Assembly (NCBI GenBank): GCA_050084985.1
Contig: JBITNC010000001.1
Coordinates: 94,736,001-94,800,000 of the forward strand
Reading direction: 5' to 3'
Origin: Nageia nagi
Lineage: Eukaryota > Pinophyta
Length of the DNA stretch: 64,000 bases
Each line of letters begins with the position of its first letter. Position 1 is the first letter of the stretch. A model generated the notes under the pieces. It was not told the DNA's origin, ran no database searches, and saw nothing but the letters and a program-made list of their open reading frames with translations. Positions 38,011 to 50,469 of the stretch are shown one piece after another. The translations under genes and the position numbers were made by a program.

Positions 38011-38262
38011 TGTGAGGGGAGTTGGTAAGAATTAGGGTTGTTAAAACTTTCAAGTAGAAAAAGGGAGGCCCCATGTTCAAATCTCTCCCCCTCACATGCA
38101 TGGTATCTAAAATATGGATGCCCTTCGATCATTGGCTCGAAGCCTAAGATAAAAAATGCCTTGTATCATAGGACAAAAGTTTTCCCTCGTGAGATGGTTT
38201 TTCCAACAACAAAAAATGAAATGTTACATATATTTATAATATATGTCTACATATATTTATAA
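38011..38262 (+). mobile_element. tRNA-like SINE candidate
   Basis: TGTGAGGGG (38011-38019) can pair with CCCCTCACA (38088-38096), an acceptor-stem-like 9-bp closure of an 86-nt unit. Just inside is an A-box-like GAGTTGGTAAGA, and near the 3' side a B-box-like GTTCAAATC (38075-38083), the two internal RNA polymerase III promoter elements. The ~160 bp downstream would be the SINE body. GC content is above that of the surroundings. I could not identify a poly-T/A tail, target duplication or second copy, and the inner stems are poor. Confidence 0.45.
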
Positions 38263-40274
38263 TATTTTATGTCCATGAATTCTTATTTATGAACTAAAAT
38301 GATTATTATATATTTATATATTAGAATGAAATTAACTGAAAGAGAATTGTGTATACCTAAAATTTTTAAGAATTTGAAAAAGTATCAATGTTATATCAAG
38401 AAATCCACAAATTAAAGTAAATCAAATTGAATCTCTCTAATTTGTAGTTCATGTAGTGAAAAATATTTTCAGCTTTCACTTACAACCAAAGAAATTACAT
38501 TGCAAATTAATTAGATTTCGATTTATGCAGAATTATATAGAATTTGTGACCAATACTTTATTTTTATATAGAAAAATTTATTAAAAAATGCATTGGTAGA
38601 ATAACTTAATGTTGGTTTATTTATTGTTTTAATTTTTTTAATAATTTTATTTTTTTAATGTCAACCTTTTTTTAAAAGAATATTTACAGTCGAAACATTT
38701 AGGTCCTTGTCCTCTCCTAAGCTGCCATTGTAAAAAGCCTCTCTATGTAATTATATGACATAGACTACTAACCACGACATTTATGATCATTGATCACTAG
38801 ATACTTCAATGCAAGAAGATCACAGGGCTATAATTATGCAATTGCAGATATCTGTAAAAGCTTGGTTGCTTTTCAAGTTAATCAGTGGAACATTATGTCA
38901 CTTGCCTACACAACAATGAATTTCTGAAATTTAGTTGATCAAATAGAGAGACGGCCCTTAACAACTGGATACAAAGAAAGATGGACCATGTTTGAGCAAC
39001 AATGCTTACATAGAGTCATGCAACTCTAGATGAGCTATACATGCTCGTATATGAGAACCTAGATATGCACCTTCAATATCATCGAGCAGACATCAATTAG
39101 AGAGTTTATCAGTTTAATAGGACCTAATCAATGTTGAAAAACATAGAGAGACTCCTTGTTGCATCAGTTCCAATATAGGCAATAGACACAATTCCGTGAG
39201 AAGAACATTTCATAACCAAAACTAAGATAACTGCTATACCAAGGTTGTTCCAGAAAATGGTTCCAGCAGGAAATTTCTGGTGTTAGTGAATTTCTTTTAT
39301 TAAGTTGTATGTGCTATAATGACACTCAGCTTTCCACTTTCGGGTACCGTCATTCCTAACGTCCACAGAAAATCATCAAAAGTGTTGGTTAGATGTTGTA
39401 AACAGGACTTAGAATTCAATAAATATATGCTGAGTGTTCAGTTTGATATTCAATATTGGTCATCTACATCTATATAGTATATACTATATATGGTGACTTG
39501 AGAAGTTTAGTTATACGCTTAATGCCACTAAGAATGTTAGGTTGCCTAGTAGTTGGAAAGTTTTCTATAATTGGTAGTTAATATCACATATTGCAATTCT
39601 TTTCTTAACATAATTAATTAACAAAAGAAATCCACTCCCACAAGAATATGTAACAGAGGGTTGGTCTAGTCAGTTCACATGTCAGACTCCTGGTTCTAAT
39701 ACCCTTCGTTGAAAGTCACCTGTTCATTCATAGGAATCATGCCCTTTGCACAAGCTAATAGTTTCTATTCACATCATCAGTTCAGTGGTTAAAGAGCCTG
39801 TGCCACCCCAATCTGCTAACACAGTCATTCAAAAGATATCTACATTAAGCTAGCAACATACCTTCCACATGCCACATTTTGACTGGCATGATGGATATAT
39901 TTGAAATTAAGAGAATGGTGTGCGAGTACTTTTTTCTAAAATGTATTATTTCTAGGCCCCCATTGTAAGTAAAGCAAAGAATGTGACGCATGTTAATTCT
40001 TACCTCTTACAAGTATAGCAATACCTGCAAATTAATTACAGCTGTAACTGCTGCATTCTTGAAGAAAATATTAGAACCTTTCACTCTGTTCCATCATAAG
40101 TACTGATGCATAAAAGAAATCGAGGTTGACACTTTAATTTGATTTACCAATGAATAAAAACAAATAGATAGAAACGAGTATGTTTCACACATCAGATACA
40201 CTCATACATTTATAATTGAGCAGAATGTGAAGGGTCTTTCAGCTCATACCAACTGTAAACATTTTTTCAAAACC
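38263..40274. other. Region downstream of the cpEF-G gene
   Basis: No coding sequence is recognised. The cpEF-G 3' UTR and polyadenylation site must lie in the right-hand part (minus strand, below 40275), but no single signal stands out. A tRNA-like string near 39660-39710 is too weak to call. Confidence 0.5.
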
Positions 40275-43200
40275 TCAAGCAGCAACCTCCTGTGATTTTG
40301 CAGAGATTTGATTTTGAATATGCTGGGGTACAACATCGAATTTAGCAAGTTGCATGATATAAGATGCACGACCTTTAGACATACCACGGAGATTACTAAC
40401 ATACTGAAACATCTCTGCCAGCGGGACCAGAGCATCAATTACCTGCATGTCAATAGCTATTAGCATACTATTCCATTGTGACATCATGCTAAAGAATATA
40501 CCCTTGAAGCACAAACTTATTCTGATTTTCTCCAGCATATGGAATAAATATTAAATCTAATGCTCTTATTTGAAAAATAAGACAAACACAAAATACTATT
40601 CCTAAAGAGGCGAACCTTAAGTCCACCTGGCGTGTCATCAAAGCTAATGATCTGACCACGCCTCGAATTGAGATCACCAATAACATCTCCTAAATGCTCC
40701 TCGGGTGTAACAACTTCAACTTTCATTACAGGTTCCAGCAACCTTGGACCTGCCTTTCTTATGCCTTCCCTGAAAGCACCACGAGCTGCAAGCTGAAATG
40801 CTAGAACACTGGAGTCTACGTCATGATATGACCCATCAGTAAGGACAGCCCGCACATCAACAACAGGGTAGCCTCCCAGGATACCGCTGCCCATGCACTC
40901 CTCTAATCCCTTCATTACACCTGGGATGTATTCCTTGGGCACAGCTCCACCTTTAATTTCACTCTTGAACTCGTACCCACTGCCAGCTTCCATTGGTTCA
41001 AATCTTACACTAATATCTGCAAACTGACCTTGACCACCTGATTGTTTTTTGTGCACATACTTCACTTCTGCTGTCCTCGAGATACTTTCTCTGTAGTTCA
41101 CTTGTGGAGCACCCACATTAGCCTCAACCTGAGAAAATGCATTATACATAATTATACAGCATACATAAATACAAGTAATGCATTCCTGCAAACAAAATGA
41201 AAGACCAGAATTACTTTCTTAGATATAGAGTTGAAGACTGATCATGTACCTTGAATTCTCTTTTCAGACGATCAACAATGATTTCTAGATGCAACTCACC
41301 CATTCCTTCTATAACGGTTTGGTTGGTCTCTTCATCTCTCGAGAAGTGGAAAGAAGGATCTTCCTGAGCAAGTCTAACAAGACCAAATGACATCTTGTCC
41401 ACATCAGCTTTTGTTTTAGGTTCAATTGCAACTTTGATAACGGGATCAGGAAATTCCATTCTTTCCAGCACAACAGGCTTGTCCGGATCACAAAGTGTCT
41501 CTCCTGTGATAGTATCCTTCAAGCCGGCAAATGCCACTATGTCCCCTGTCACAGAAACTTTGATATCCTCTCGACTATTTGCATGCATTTGCAGTAATCG
41601 TCCAATTCTCTCCTTCTTCCCTTTGTTGGAATTAAGCACATATGATCCAGCACTTACCTTGCCAGAATAAACACGTACAAATGTAAGAGACCCTACAAAT
41701 GGATCTGTCATGATTTTAAAAGCAAGCCCTGCAAATGGTTCGTCATCACTTGGATGTCTTTCCAAGATCACCTCTGGACTTTCTGCATCCGTTCCCTTCA
41801 ATGGTGGCAAATCAATAGGGGAAGGCAAATAATCCACAACAGCATCCAATAAAGGCTGCACACCCTTGTTTTTAAATGCTGAACCACAAAGAACTGGAAC
41901 AAATTTAAGAGTGAGAGTGCCCTTTCTGATCAATTTCCTTATTGTTTGCTCATCAAGCTCCTCTCCTTCAAGATACTTCTCCATGGCTTCATCATCAAGA
42001 TCCACTATAGTTTCAATCATTTGGTTTCTATATTCTTTGGCTAGTTCTACAAGATCCGCTGGGATGTCCTCATAGCTAAACTTTGCACCTAGTTCTTCCC
42101 CAGACCAAAAGACTGCCTTCATTTTGACCAGATCAACAACTCCTTGAAATCTATCCTCTGCACCCAATGGGATTTGTATAACAAGGGGTTTTGCCCCTAG
42201 ATTTTTTATTATCATGTCTCTAGTCCTGAAAAAGTTTGCTCCAAGTCGATCCATTTTATTAACAAAGCATATCCTGGGAACTCCATACTTATCTGCTTGT
42301 CTCCATACAGTCTCTGATTGTGGTTCCACACCAGCAACACTGTCAAACAAACAGATAGTTCCATCAAGTACCCTAAGTGCTCGCTCCACTTCCAAAGTGA
42401 AATCCACATGGCCAGGAGTATCAATAATGTTTATACGATGATTATTCCAGACAGCTGTTGTTGCAGCAGATGTAATTGTTATGCCTCTTTCTTGCTCCTG
42501 CTCCATCCAGTCCATCGTAGCAGTACCTTCATGAACCTCCCCAATTTTGTAATTTTTGCCTGTATAATATAAAATCCTCTCTGTAGTAGTAGTCTTTCCT
42601 GCATCTATGTGGGCCATAATTCCAATATTTCTATAATCTGACAGTGGAACCTCACGATCTGTAAAAGGAAACCCAGATGAAGTGAAACATGGATAAATAA
42701 GAACCATTTGCAATACAAATACATAGTTATTAGCAAAAAACACAGAAAAAATTAGGAGTAATTTTTTAACAGATAAAAATACAGAGAAACAGTTCAAACC
42801 GCAGCAAAACACATTTTCTAAACTGAACATAACATACATTCAAGTTACAGCATAAGATAGACTCAGAAAAATACTCAAAATGTGATGCAAAAGGAAGATT
42901 AGCAAAAAAAGGAAAACCTGTACAGAAGAAGTTGAAAATCAGTTATGACAAATGAAATGCTAATATGCTGCTCAAACTGCAAAGCAATAGACTTTCTATG
43001 GTAAAAAACCAATTACTGTTGATTATAGTATAAGATCCTCCTATATGGGCTATGCAAGAAACAACAAGGAAACCACTCAAATGCACTGTGAAATAGTTAT
43101 GATGAAATGATTCATGTCCCTGAAGAAACAAGGAATTGTTTGTTGCAGACAAGACATTGAGAACTGCTCAAACCTGTGTCAAAAAAAAATCTATGCCCAT

Positions 43201-45111
43201 ATTATCAAATTACTTGCAAAAAATTGTTGCCATTCAAAATCCAATTTCATGAACCTCCACTAGATTTCTTTGTTGGGTAAATTATTTCCCAAAACATCTT
43301 GAAATGGCTACGTTATGGAGGATAGATGCCGTGGCTAATCAGAATGAATGATGTTCTGCCAAACTTTAGACTAATCATGCACATGTGGAAATTGTAAATC
43401 ATGAGAGGACATGCATGACACCTTATCCTTTAAGTTTGTACTTGTGAACATCTAATCACTTAAAATGATGGTGAATTTGCAGTGTACAACAACATTTTCC
43501 ATGCAGATACAAGTGTAACTACTTCTGTTAAAAACCTCTCCAACTCGTCTCCTGTAAAGTTGCTGCGTTCCCAATTACCATTCCTAGAAACCCAGGCCCA
43601 CTTTGAAACATGATAAGATTTCTATGGGTAAACGACAATCATGGATTGGATTTTTTTTATAAGTAGTCTATATAAGAGACTTGCCCAAACAACTGAAAAG
43701 ACAATGAATGACAATGCAATCCGTGGATGAAATTAAAGTCATTCGCATTTAACGCATGTAATGGGACTAGAAGAACATAACATTCAATATAGAAGCTTGA
43801 AATAGCCAGACTAAAGTGCTGAGTAATTTTCATTATTAGCATCGTCAAAATATTCAAGGTGGACTGTATCGAGATCAGAGGGCAGTGCAAATAATAAACC
43901 AGCTACAACATTCCCGGTTCCAGGAAATGGTCATATGGGCAGGTCTATATACCATTCCATTTTAATCGGCAGATGGTCCTACACGATTTTATCCATTCAA
44001 GAAAATGCAAAATTTGGAATTTCACCCACACCTACGCTTCTCATGGAAATGTGAAACAAAAACAATAGGAAAAACAAATCAGCTACTGTTAAGGTGGACT
44101 TTAATGGCTGCAAGAGAGGGCAGGCAGAACGAGCTCAACGACTCAACATGAGTTGTAAACCTATGTAGCAGCAGTAAAGAGAATTTCTCTGGGGCAAACA
44201 CTATCAAATCCAAGCTAATACTGTTAAAAGTTTAAATGTGTGGCAGAGCTTGAAGCTTGAAAAACTTGCATAAGAGTTCTCTATGCAGCTAAAAGAAGTT
44301 TTAAATGGGAACAAGAGGTAAGAACTTGCATCTAATGCTCCTAAACATGATTAGCTCCGCTACAATATTATATCCAAGGGGCAACCCCTGTCAAGAAATC
44401 TTCGGGAATTCCTTCCTACTTACTCTCCAAAATGTAACCACGCCTTCAAACATCAACCAAGTAACCAAATAATGTACTGCACCAAAAAAAGGGTCCTCAA
44501 CATAGTCACAGAACCCAATATGTTATCCATGGGATTAGACTAGCGCCTTAGGCAAATGGGAAACATTTCAAAGAGTCTGATACAGATCGCAGCACCTCCC
44601 ACTGCAATTAAAGCATCCCACAATGAACCCCCTCCATATGTATAGCGTGCCTTAACCTAAATTTCTACTTATGCCCAGAAAAACCCAAATTTAATTTTCC
44701 CTCTCCATGAATTCACTAAGCTATGCTCCCTTGTATTGAGATTTCTCAATTTGTGTAGTAACCCACAAATCAAACACAATCCTAGGATAACATGGTCCAT
44801 CAGGATATGACATAAACAACTGCCATAATGATGAATCCGATTGAAACATTGTGTGTGCTTATATACAGATACTAACCTTCTCCAGACATGCAAAGAATAG
44901 AGGCTCTTCTAGAAGTATTGGGTGAGATCGAAAGAGACGCCTTGTGGAAGAGATGATTGAGTTTGAGTCCTTGCAGCCATGACGAATTCAGAACAACACC
45001 TCCCAAACTCTTGTGCCCATTAAATGAATTCACCGCAGCTCCATTTCTTTTCGTTCTGCTGTGATACTTACTGCAAGAGAAGTATTGTGTAAGTTTAAGC
45101 GTTTCTGCCAT
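40275..45111 (-). CDS. SCO1: Chloroplast translation elongation factor G (cpEF-G, SCO1 type)
   Basis: This GTPase drives translocation of tRNA and mRNA on the plastid ribosome; in Arabidopsis SCO1 is needed for normal cotyledon plastids. The four exons are 44877-45111, 41250-42658, 40616-41128 and 40275-40442 (235, 1409, 513 and 168 nt). Their lengths join in frame to a predicted 774 residues, close to the ~780 of the family. Introns start GTTAGT, GTACAT and GTTCGC and end in CAG. Exon 1 is almost wholly a Ser/Lys/Arg-rich transit peptide (about 78 residues). GTPase motifs follow: [12 protein letters not shown] (~94-105), RGITIT (~136), DTPGH (~158), NKMD (~212) and GSAFKNKG. Domain II, domain IV ([30 protein letters not shown]) and domain V ([13 protein letters not shown]) are complete. 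The C-terminus ends QEVAA. No defect was seen. The close match to plant cpEF-G, not mitochondrial EF-G, plus the transit peptide supports plastid location. Confidence 0.96.
42659..44876 (-). other. First intron of cpEF-G (2218 bp)
   Basis: It runs from donor G|GTTAGT after the transit-peptide exon to acceptor TTTCCTTTTACAG before exon 2, phase 1 (the Asp codon is split). No transposon or ncRNA is recognised inside. It separates nearly the whole targeting peptide from the mature protein. Confidence 0.9.
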
Positions 45112-45777
45112 TACTTATTGGACTTAAACCCTATGCCCTACAAAATTCCTGCTGCTGTGTGAAGCAGCTGCCGATTGTAGAGTGAGTAAAGGCTTTTGTT
45201 TATTTTGTTAATTTGGGAGTGCATTAATTTTGGATTTTGTTTGAATAAATGGGTGGAGAATAACAAAGGTGAGATATCAGCCTCGATCATTTTTATTTCT
45301 TCCCTTCATCCAAAACTCAGGTGGCCAATGAATGGCTACGGGCTCCAAACGTGGAGAGGCAGAAACGTCCATATTCCATTTAGAGCTAAAACATAATTGT
45401 GCAGATACTTGAAACGTACCTCGCCAATTTTAAATATATGATACTTGATTAATGAAGAAAACGTTTGTTTGAAGAGTTTTATCTTTGATATGATTGAGTA
45501 ATTTTATAATCTATTATTCTTGGTATTTTGGGTACGGCGCTTGTTATTTAGCTTTCAAGCTTTTAGAATTTTCTTATACTTTAGATAAATTTGATATGGT
45601 GTGATTTTCAAGTATGGTAAGAAATTTTTTGACTACGGGTTAAATAAATTGTATTTATTAGTTTTAGGGTTAAACACACTTCGTTTATCTTTTTTAAGTT
45701 AATCGAATTGTGATTATAAAAAATGGTGAAGAAAAAACTAAATGTTGGACTTAGTAGTTCTCAAAATGGCTTTACAC
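45112..45777 (-). promoter_or_regulatory. Upstream region of cpEF-G
   Basis: This holds the 5' UTR and presumed promoter of the minus-strand gene. I cannot point to a specific TATA box or transcription start. No coding sequence is recognised in it. Confidence 0.4.
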
Positions 45778-45836
45778 GGATTTGAACCTACGTCTATGGT
45801 AGAAAACTCCACTCTTTTGACTAGCCAGGTTTCTAC
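45778..45836 (-). ncRNA. Decayed tRNA-like (Pol III) promoter unit
   Basis: On the minus strand a B-box GGTTCAAATCC (45778-45788) lies about 40 nt after an A-box-like TGGCTAGTCAAAAGAG (about 45812-45827). The spacing fits a tRNA or tRNA-derived SINE head. T-arm pairing is largely lost and no acceptor stem is convincing, so this is a remnant. Confidence 0.35.
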
Positions 45837-45851
45837 TTAAAATGGAAAGAA

Positions 45852-45904
45852 GGTTAATCCCACTTCCTTTAACCTCTGGGGAGTTAAACGAAGTGGGATT
45901 AACC
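45852..45904. other. Strong hairpin
   Basis: GGTTAATCCCACTTC (45852-45866) pairs perfectly with GAAGTGGGATTAACC (45890-45904). After one mismatched base, TTTAAC (45868-45873) pairs with GTTAAA (45883-45888), around a 9-base loop. That makes 21 base pairs in a 53-nt unit. A miRNA-like foldback, a terminator-like fold or the end of a small element are all possible. Confidence 0.7.
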
Positions 45905-47345
45905 CTTGCGGCAAAAAAAAATTATGGACCCTACCAATGCTTGTTTCTGACATGTGATAATGTCAGACTTGTCACGATACAGAAGGAGAATTCTGGAGGC
46001 TAGATAGCCAACACCTTTTGGTTATTGTTATTTTTAAAATTTCATTATAGATCTTATTATATATTGGATTTGATGATTATGTGTTGTTTATGAATCTTGT
46101 TCAATCAAAGATTTTTAAACTTGTGCTAAGAGATAATAATATTCTTTGTATAGTAATAACATTTTATCCTTTGGTATCTGAAGAGCTTAAGAAGGGAACT
46201 TGTAATTTATTTTCCTTAATGCCTTCTTTAAAGTGAAGTCAAAGTTATGCCCAATCAATTATAAGAGGATGAAGATAGATGAAGTACATGGTAGAGGGAT
46301 TGCAATGTATGTATTAATTTTTTAGGAGTTCTCGATATCATTTCAAGGTTTTCTCCCTTGAGATAAAGCAAACTAAGTGTAGAGTCTATGCTTGACCTTA
46401 ACCAAATAAAGTATTGAGTGGATATGAATTTCTTTGAATCTTCACATATGGATTCGTTCATCATGTTTGTGTACCTTTGAACCTATAAACCTTTATAGAT
46501 AATGTTAGTTTCCTTGAGTTCATGAGGGATATGATAATTTTCTACTTGCAACTAGTATCAAATAAAAGGCTTAGAGCTTAATGAAATGGATGAAGCTTAC
46601 TATCCTTGATATGGAAAAAGTTTGAAATAAAATGCCAAATTGACATTGCTAAATCAAACATATGTACATGATGTTGTGATAAGATAAGGCACATATGATG
46701 GGTGCAAGTCATATAGGTGACATCTTATTATGTTGATATTATTGTGATGTAAAACCTATAAACTTATGAATGAGATTAATGAAAAGATCATTAGTAGGCA
46801 CAATCATCCTGCATCAAATACAATTGAAAAAATATAAGTTATGAAAGGACTAGTTAAGCCATAAGAAATTATAAACTATAAAATCCTATAGCTTATGATC
46901 ATGGTCTCATGTGAAGCATGAAGCAAGATTAGCCACAAATCATGCCAAGATAATGTTAAAGTTGTACTCCATGCCAAACATTATGCGAACATTAGATGTG
47001 ATCATGCCCTCCTATATAGTAAGGTGCAACTTCTAAAGAGGATGTAATTGTACCCCTAATATAGCATGATATAAATACAAAAAAGGATATGATCATACCT
47101 TCCTACAAAGTAAAGGTGCCCAAGAGAGGTAAATCATCTTAGGATGGTACCCCTATGAAAAGTATGGTATGATTTATGAAGAAAGAAAAAATGTTTGAGG
47201 AAAATTATCATGCTAATGAAAACTAAAATAAGTTTTATGTCATGTATATATTTTCCCTTGAGATATGCATGTGATCCTTTAGGTGAAGATGCATATTTCA
47301 AACAAGTAAATGTGGACATGATGTTTGTTATATTGAGGATGAGAC
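45905..47345. other. Stretch without recognised gene
   Basis: I see nothing supportable. Short minus-strand frames near 46255 and 47134 lack motifs. Confidence 0.5.
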
Positions 47346-48150
47346 TTTGCTAATGATGATGATGACTCCAATTAGGATTATGTGAACCAAGCTATGTTAT
47401 GAGAAGTTATCAATCCTTTTGCTAGTTATCTATACATTTTTACCTTGTTTTGACTCCAAAATTTAACAAATTATTAGATTATTGACTCGATGGAGATAGA
47501 AATATTACAAAATACAAAATAAAAAGAGAACAGTAAATGAGTCACAAAGGGGTTGATCTTTATTAATATATAACTATCAATTGCATTCGATCATCATATT
47601 CAATATATTGATCTCTTCTCTCTCTTTCTTACCAACCCTCACACTTCTCGCTAGTCAACACATCCATGGGCATGTCGATGGGCACTTATACAATGTGTCA
47701 ATGCCTATTAGTGATATTTCAATGGATGTGTGATGCTTGATGGATGAATGGTCAATTATAATGATTGATTCTTATCCATAACTCTTTGAGTCACTTCTTA
47801 TATTGTCTTCGTGTTGCTTCAAAAGAGGTGTGTCAATTAATTATCTTGGTGTCACTTTGCTTAATCTTGATTAGTTAGCTTTAACTCTTTATCCTTCAAA
47901 TCAATACATATAGATCACTTTAATCGATCGATCGCTAATATCATATTTGGTTGATTGATTTCCATGATAACATTCTCCCCAACTTAAATCTAAGGCTCGC
48001 CCTCAAGAATTTCTTTATATGGTTTTTGGAATGAAGAGACTACAAAGCTAAAGGAGAATTTTCAAAGTCATTTTTATAATTACTATCTTCTAATTCTATG
48101 TTCTTTATCGATCATGTCTATTTCTTCCTGGTCTAATCATAGTTCATCCT
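47346..48150 (+). repeat. ~800-bp direct repeat, unit 1
   Basis: From CTTTGCTAATGATGATG onward it matches 48603-49400 closely (by eye above 90%), with the same order of CATCCATGGGCATGTCGATGG, TTATCTTGGTGTCACTT and CTAAGGCTCGCCCTCAAG strings. On the minus strand the last part contains a purine-rich GTTGGGGAGAATG, which would suit the PPT/3' LTR junction of a Gypsy element, but no pol domain supports that. Confidence 0.85.
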
Positions 48151-48159
48151 CAATTAACT

Positions 48160-48599
48160 TCTAAATTAACTTCTTATCTCCCAAGATCTCAAGAAGGCAC
48201 TTTCAACATCAAAACAATAGCACAATAACTAAAGCCAATCACAAAAATAACACAAGATATAAAGTGGTTCCTCCCTCCTTAGGAGTACATCCACTAACTA
48301 AGATCTTTTTATCCTCAAATACCTCTCTTACAAAATCTCTTCTCTCTCTCACACTCTAAACCTATAGCAAAGCTTGCATTACAATTGTGGAACTAGAGAA
48401 GGGGAGGGTTCTTCTCTTTATATAAGAAGACACCCACTCTATAATTAACCCCTTTTCTATTTTTAATCTTTTACCTATTTTTAATCATTCTCCTATTTTT
48501 ATTCCCTTTATTCTTTAAGGTATCTAATGATACTTTAAGTATCAAGTGAATTTACATTAAGAAGAAATATTACACAATATTACATTACAAATTCTAACA
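48160..48599 (-). mobile_element. Solo Copia LTR
   Basis: On the minus strand it starts TGTTAGAATTTGTAATG at 48599, the same 5' terminus as the Copia-1 LTR, and shares internal strings with both LTR types, including the ACCTTA...AGTATC region. A TATATAAAG promoter-like box lies at about 48415-48424 (minus). No internal Copia sequence is attached. It lies exactly between the two ~800-bp repeat units. The far end (about 48160) is approximate because no clean TG/CA terminus or target duplication is visible there. Confidence 0.72.
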
Positions 48600-48602
48600 A
48601 AT

Positions 48603-49400
48603 TTTGCTAATGATGATGATGACTCCAATAAGGATTATGTGAACCAAGCTATGTTATGAGAAGTTATCAATCCTTTCCTTAGTTATCTATATATTTTTAC
48701 CTTGTTTTGACTCCAAAATTTAACAAATTATTAGATTATTGACTTGATAGAGATATAAAAACAAAATATAAAATAAAAAGAGAACAGTAAATGACTCACA
48801 AAGGGGTTGATCTTTATTAATATATAACTATCAATTGCATTCGATCATCATGTTCAATATATTGATCTCTTCTCTCTTTCTTATCGACCCTCACACTTCT
48901 CCCTAGTTGACATGTCCATGGGCATGTCGATGGGCACTCATACAATGTGTTGATGCCTAGTAGTGATATTTCAATGGATGTGTAATGCTTGATGGATGAA
49001 TGGTCAATTATAATGATTGATTCTTATCCATAACTCTTTAATTCACTTCTTATATTTTCTTCATGTTCTTTGGAAGAGTTTAGTCAATTAATTATCTTGG
49101 TGTCACTTCACTTAATCTTGATTAGTTAGCTTTAACTTTTTATCCTTCAAATCGATACATATAGATCACTTTAATCGATTGATTGCTAATATCATATTTG
49201 GTTGATCAATTTCCATGATAACATCCTCCCTGACTTAAATCTAAGGCTCGCCCTCAAGAATTTCTTTATATGGTTTTTGGAATGAAGAGATTACAAAGGT
49301 AAAGGAGGATTCTCAAAGTCATTTCTTTTAATTACTATCTTCTAACTCTATGATCTTTATCGATCATGTCTATTTCTTCCTAGTCTAATCATAGTTCATT
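48603..49400 (+). repeat. ~800-bp direct repeat, unit 2
   Basis: It is the partner of 47346-48150, beginning within a few bases of the solo LTR end. After about 49400 the sequence continues as non-repeated text. Confidence 0.85.
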
Positions 49401-50469
49401 CTCATTTTTAGGGATGGTGAGTGGTCAATCGATGTAGCATCAATAGTTAGCTATGTTGAAATCTCTATTGATTCATTAGGATTTCTTTATATAACTTAAA
49501 GGGTTCACCTCCAATTCTAGTGGTGGTAGTTCGTTAATTGGTATCTCCTCGATGGTGTCTCAATTTTCCACCAATCCTAGCTTTTCTTCACTTTTCAACA
49601 ATCTTATCATAGTTCATCTTCAATACCAAAGATGGTAATTCATTAGTCAATGTCTCTCTCAAAAAATTGATCACTCCTAATCTCAAGGTTGTCTATTGAG
49701 TAAGAATATATATTCCTCCTACTATATTCTCTACTAACCTACTCCTACTCTTATACTTTGAAATACTTCTCAATATCTTCTTTTCTTTATTCTTATTCCA
49801 TCCTTTTTAACATAGAATGTCTCTTCCTCATTTTGTTTCCTTTTTTAACCTTGTCGATTAATTTTGTATAGACATTTCCTCCCCAACATAAGATAATGAC
49901 TCATCCTCGAGGCTTTTTTTTGGATAAATCGATATTATGTCAACAAGGGAATCACCATGAATTTTAGTAAATTATAGAAATAGAGGAGGGTTTTCCTCTT
50001 CTTGTCTCTCTTTGAATTCGATAGAATCTCCTTTACCAACTTGATGAAGTAATGACGTATCCACTAGTAATGGATTGTATAGGTCTCGATATAGGTTTCA
50101 TCATCATAATTCTTGTATGTAGTCCTAGTGCTCCTACTATATTCTTATTCTAATCAAACCAATTGGTATCTCCTTCCATAGCATGACCTAATTGGTCACA
50201 ATATACTTCTAGTGTGTACACCTTCTCAACAATCCAGAGGGCTTCATTGATTCTATCTGTTTGATTTTTGCTCTCTTTATTCCCTCCAACTAATTTTTAT
50301 TTCTTCACCTTTATTCTCTAGGTGCCTCTTGTACTTTTTCTTCTTTATCAATCTCATCAATTTTATTTTTTCCTTTTTGTAAGTTTTCCTTCTTTTTAGA
50401 GCCTCATCTTTGTAAACTTCATAGGGTACAATTTCAAAAAGGGGGAGGTAACAATCCATGTTTATAGAA
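49401..50469. other. Stretch without recognised gene
   Basis: Minus-strand purine runs (near 49880 and 50440) resemble polypurine tracts. A Lys-rich 60-codon minus frame (50277-50459) has no recognisable motif. This may hold the degenerate 3' part of Copia-3 or older Gypsy debris. Confidence 0.45.

Noticed and set aside
39660-39830. tRNA-like strings (GGTTGGTCTAGTCAG, TCAGTGGTTAAAGAGCC)
   Set aside because: A-box-like text without a convincing B-box at the right spacing and no foldable cloverleaf.
41395-42572. Plus-strand open frames across cpEF-G exon 2
   Set aside because: They are antisense shadows of the strongly conserved minus-strand coding exon.
49860-50469. Additional Gypsy element ends suggested by CCTCCCCAAC-type strings
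   Set aside because: Only purine-tract resemblance; no LTR pair or pol motif could be identified.
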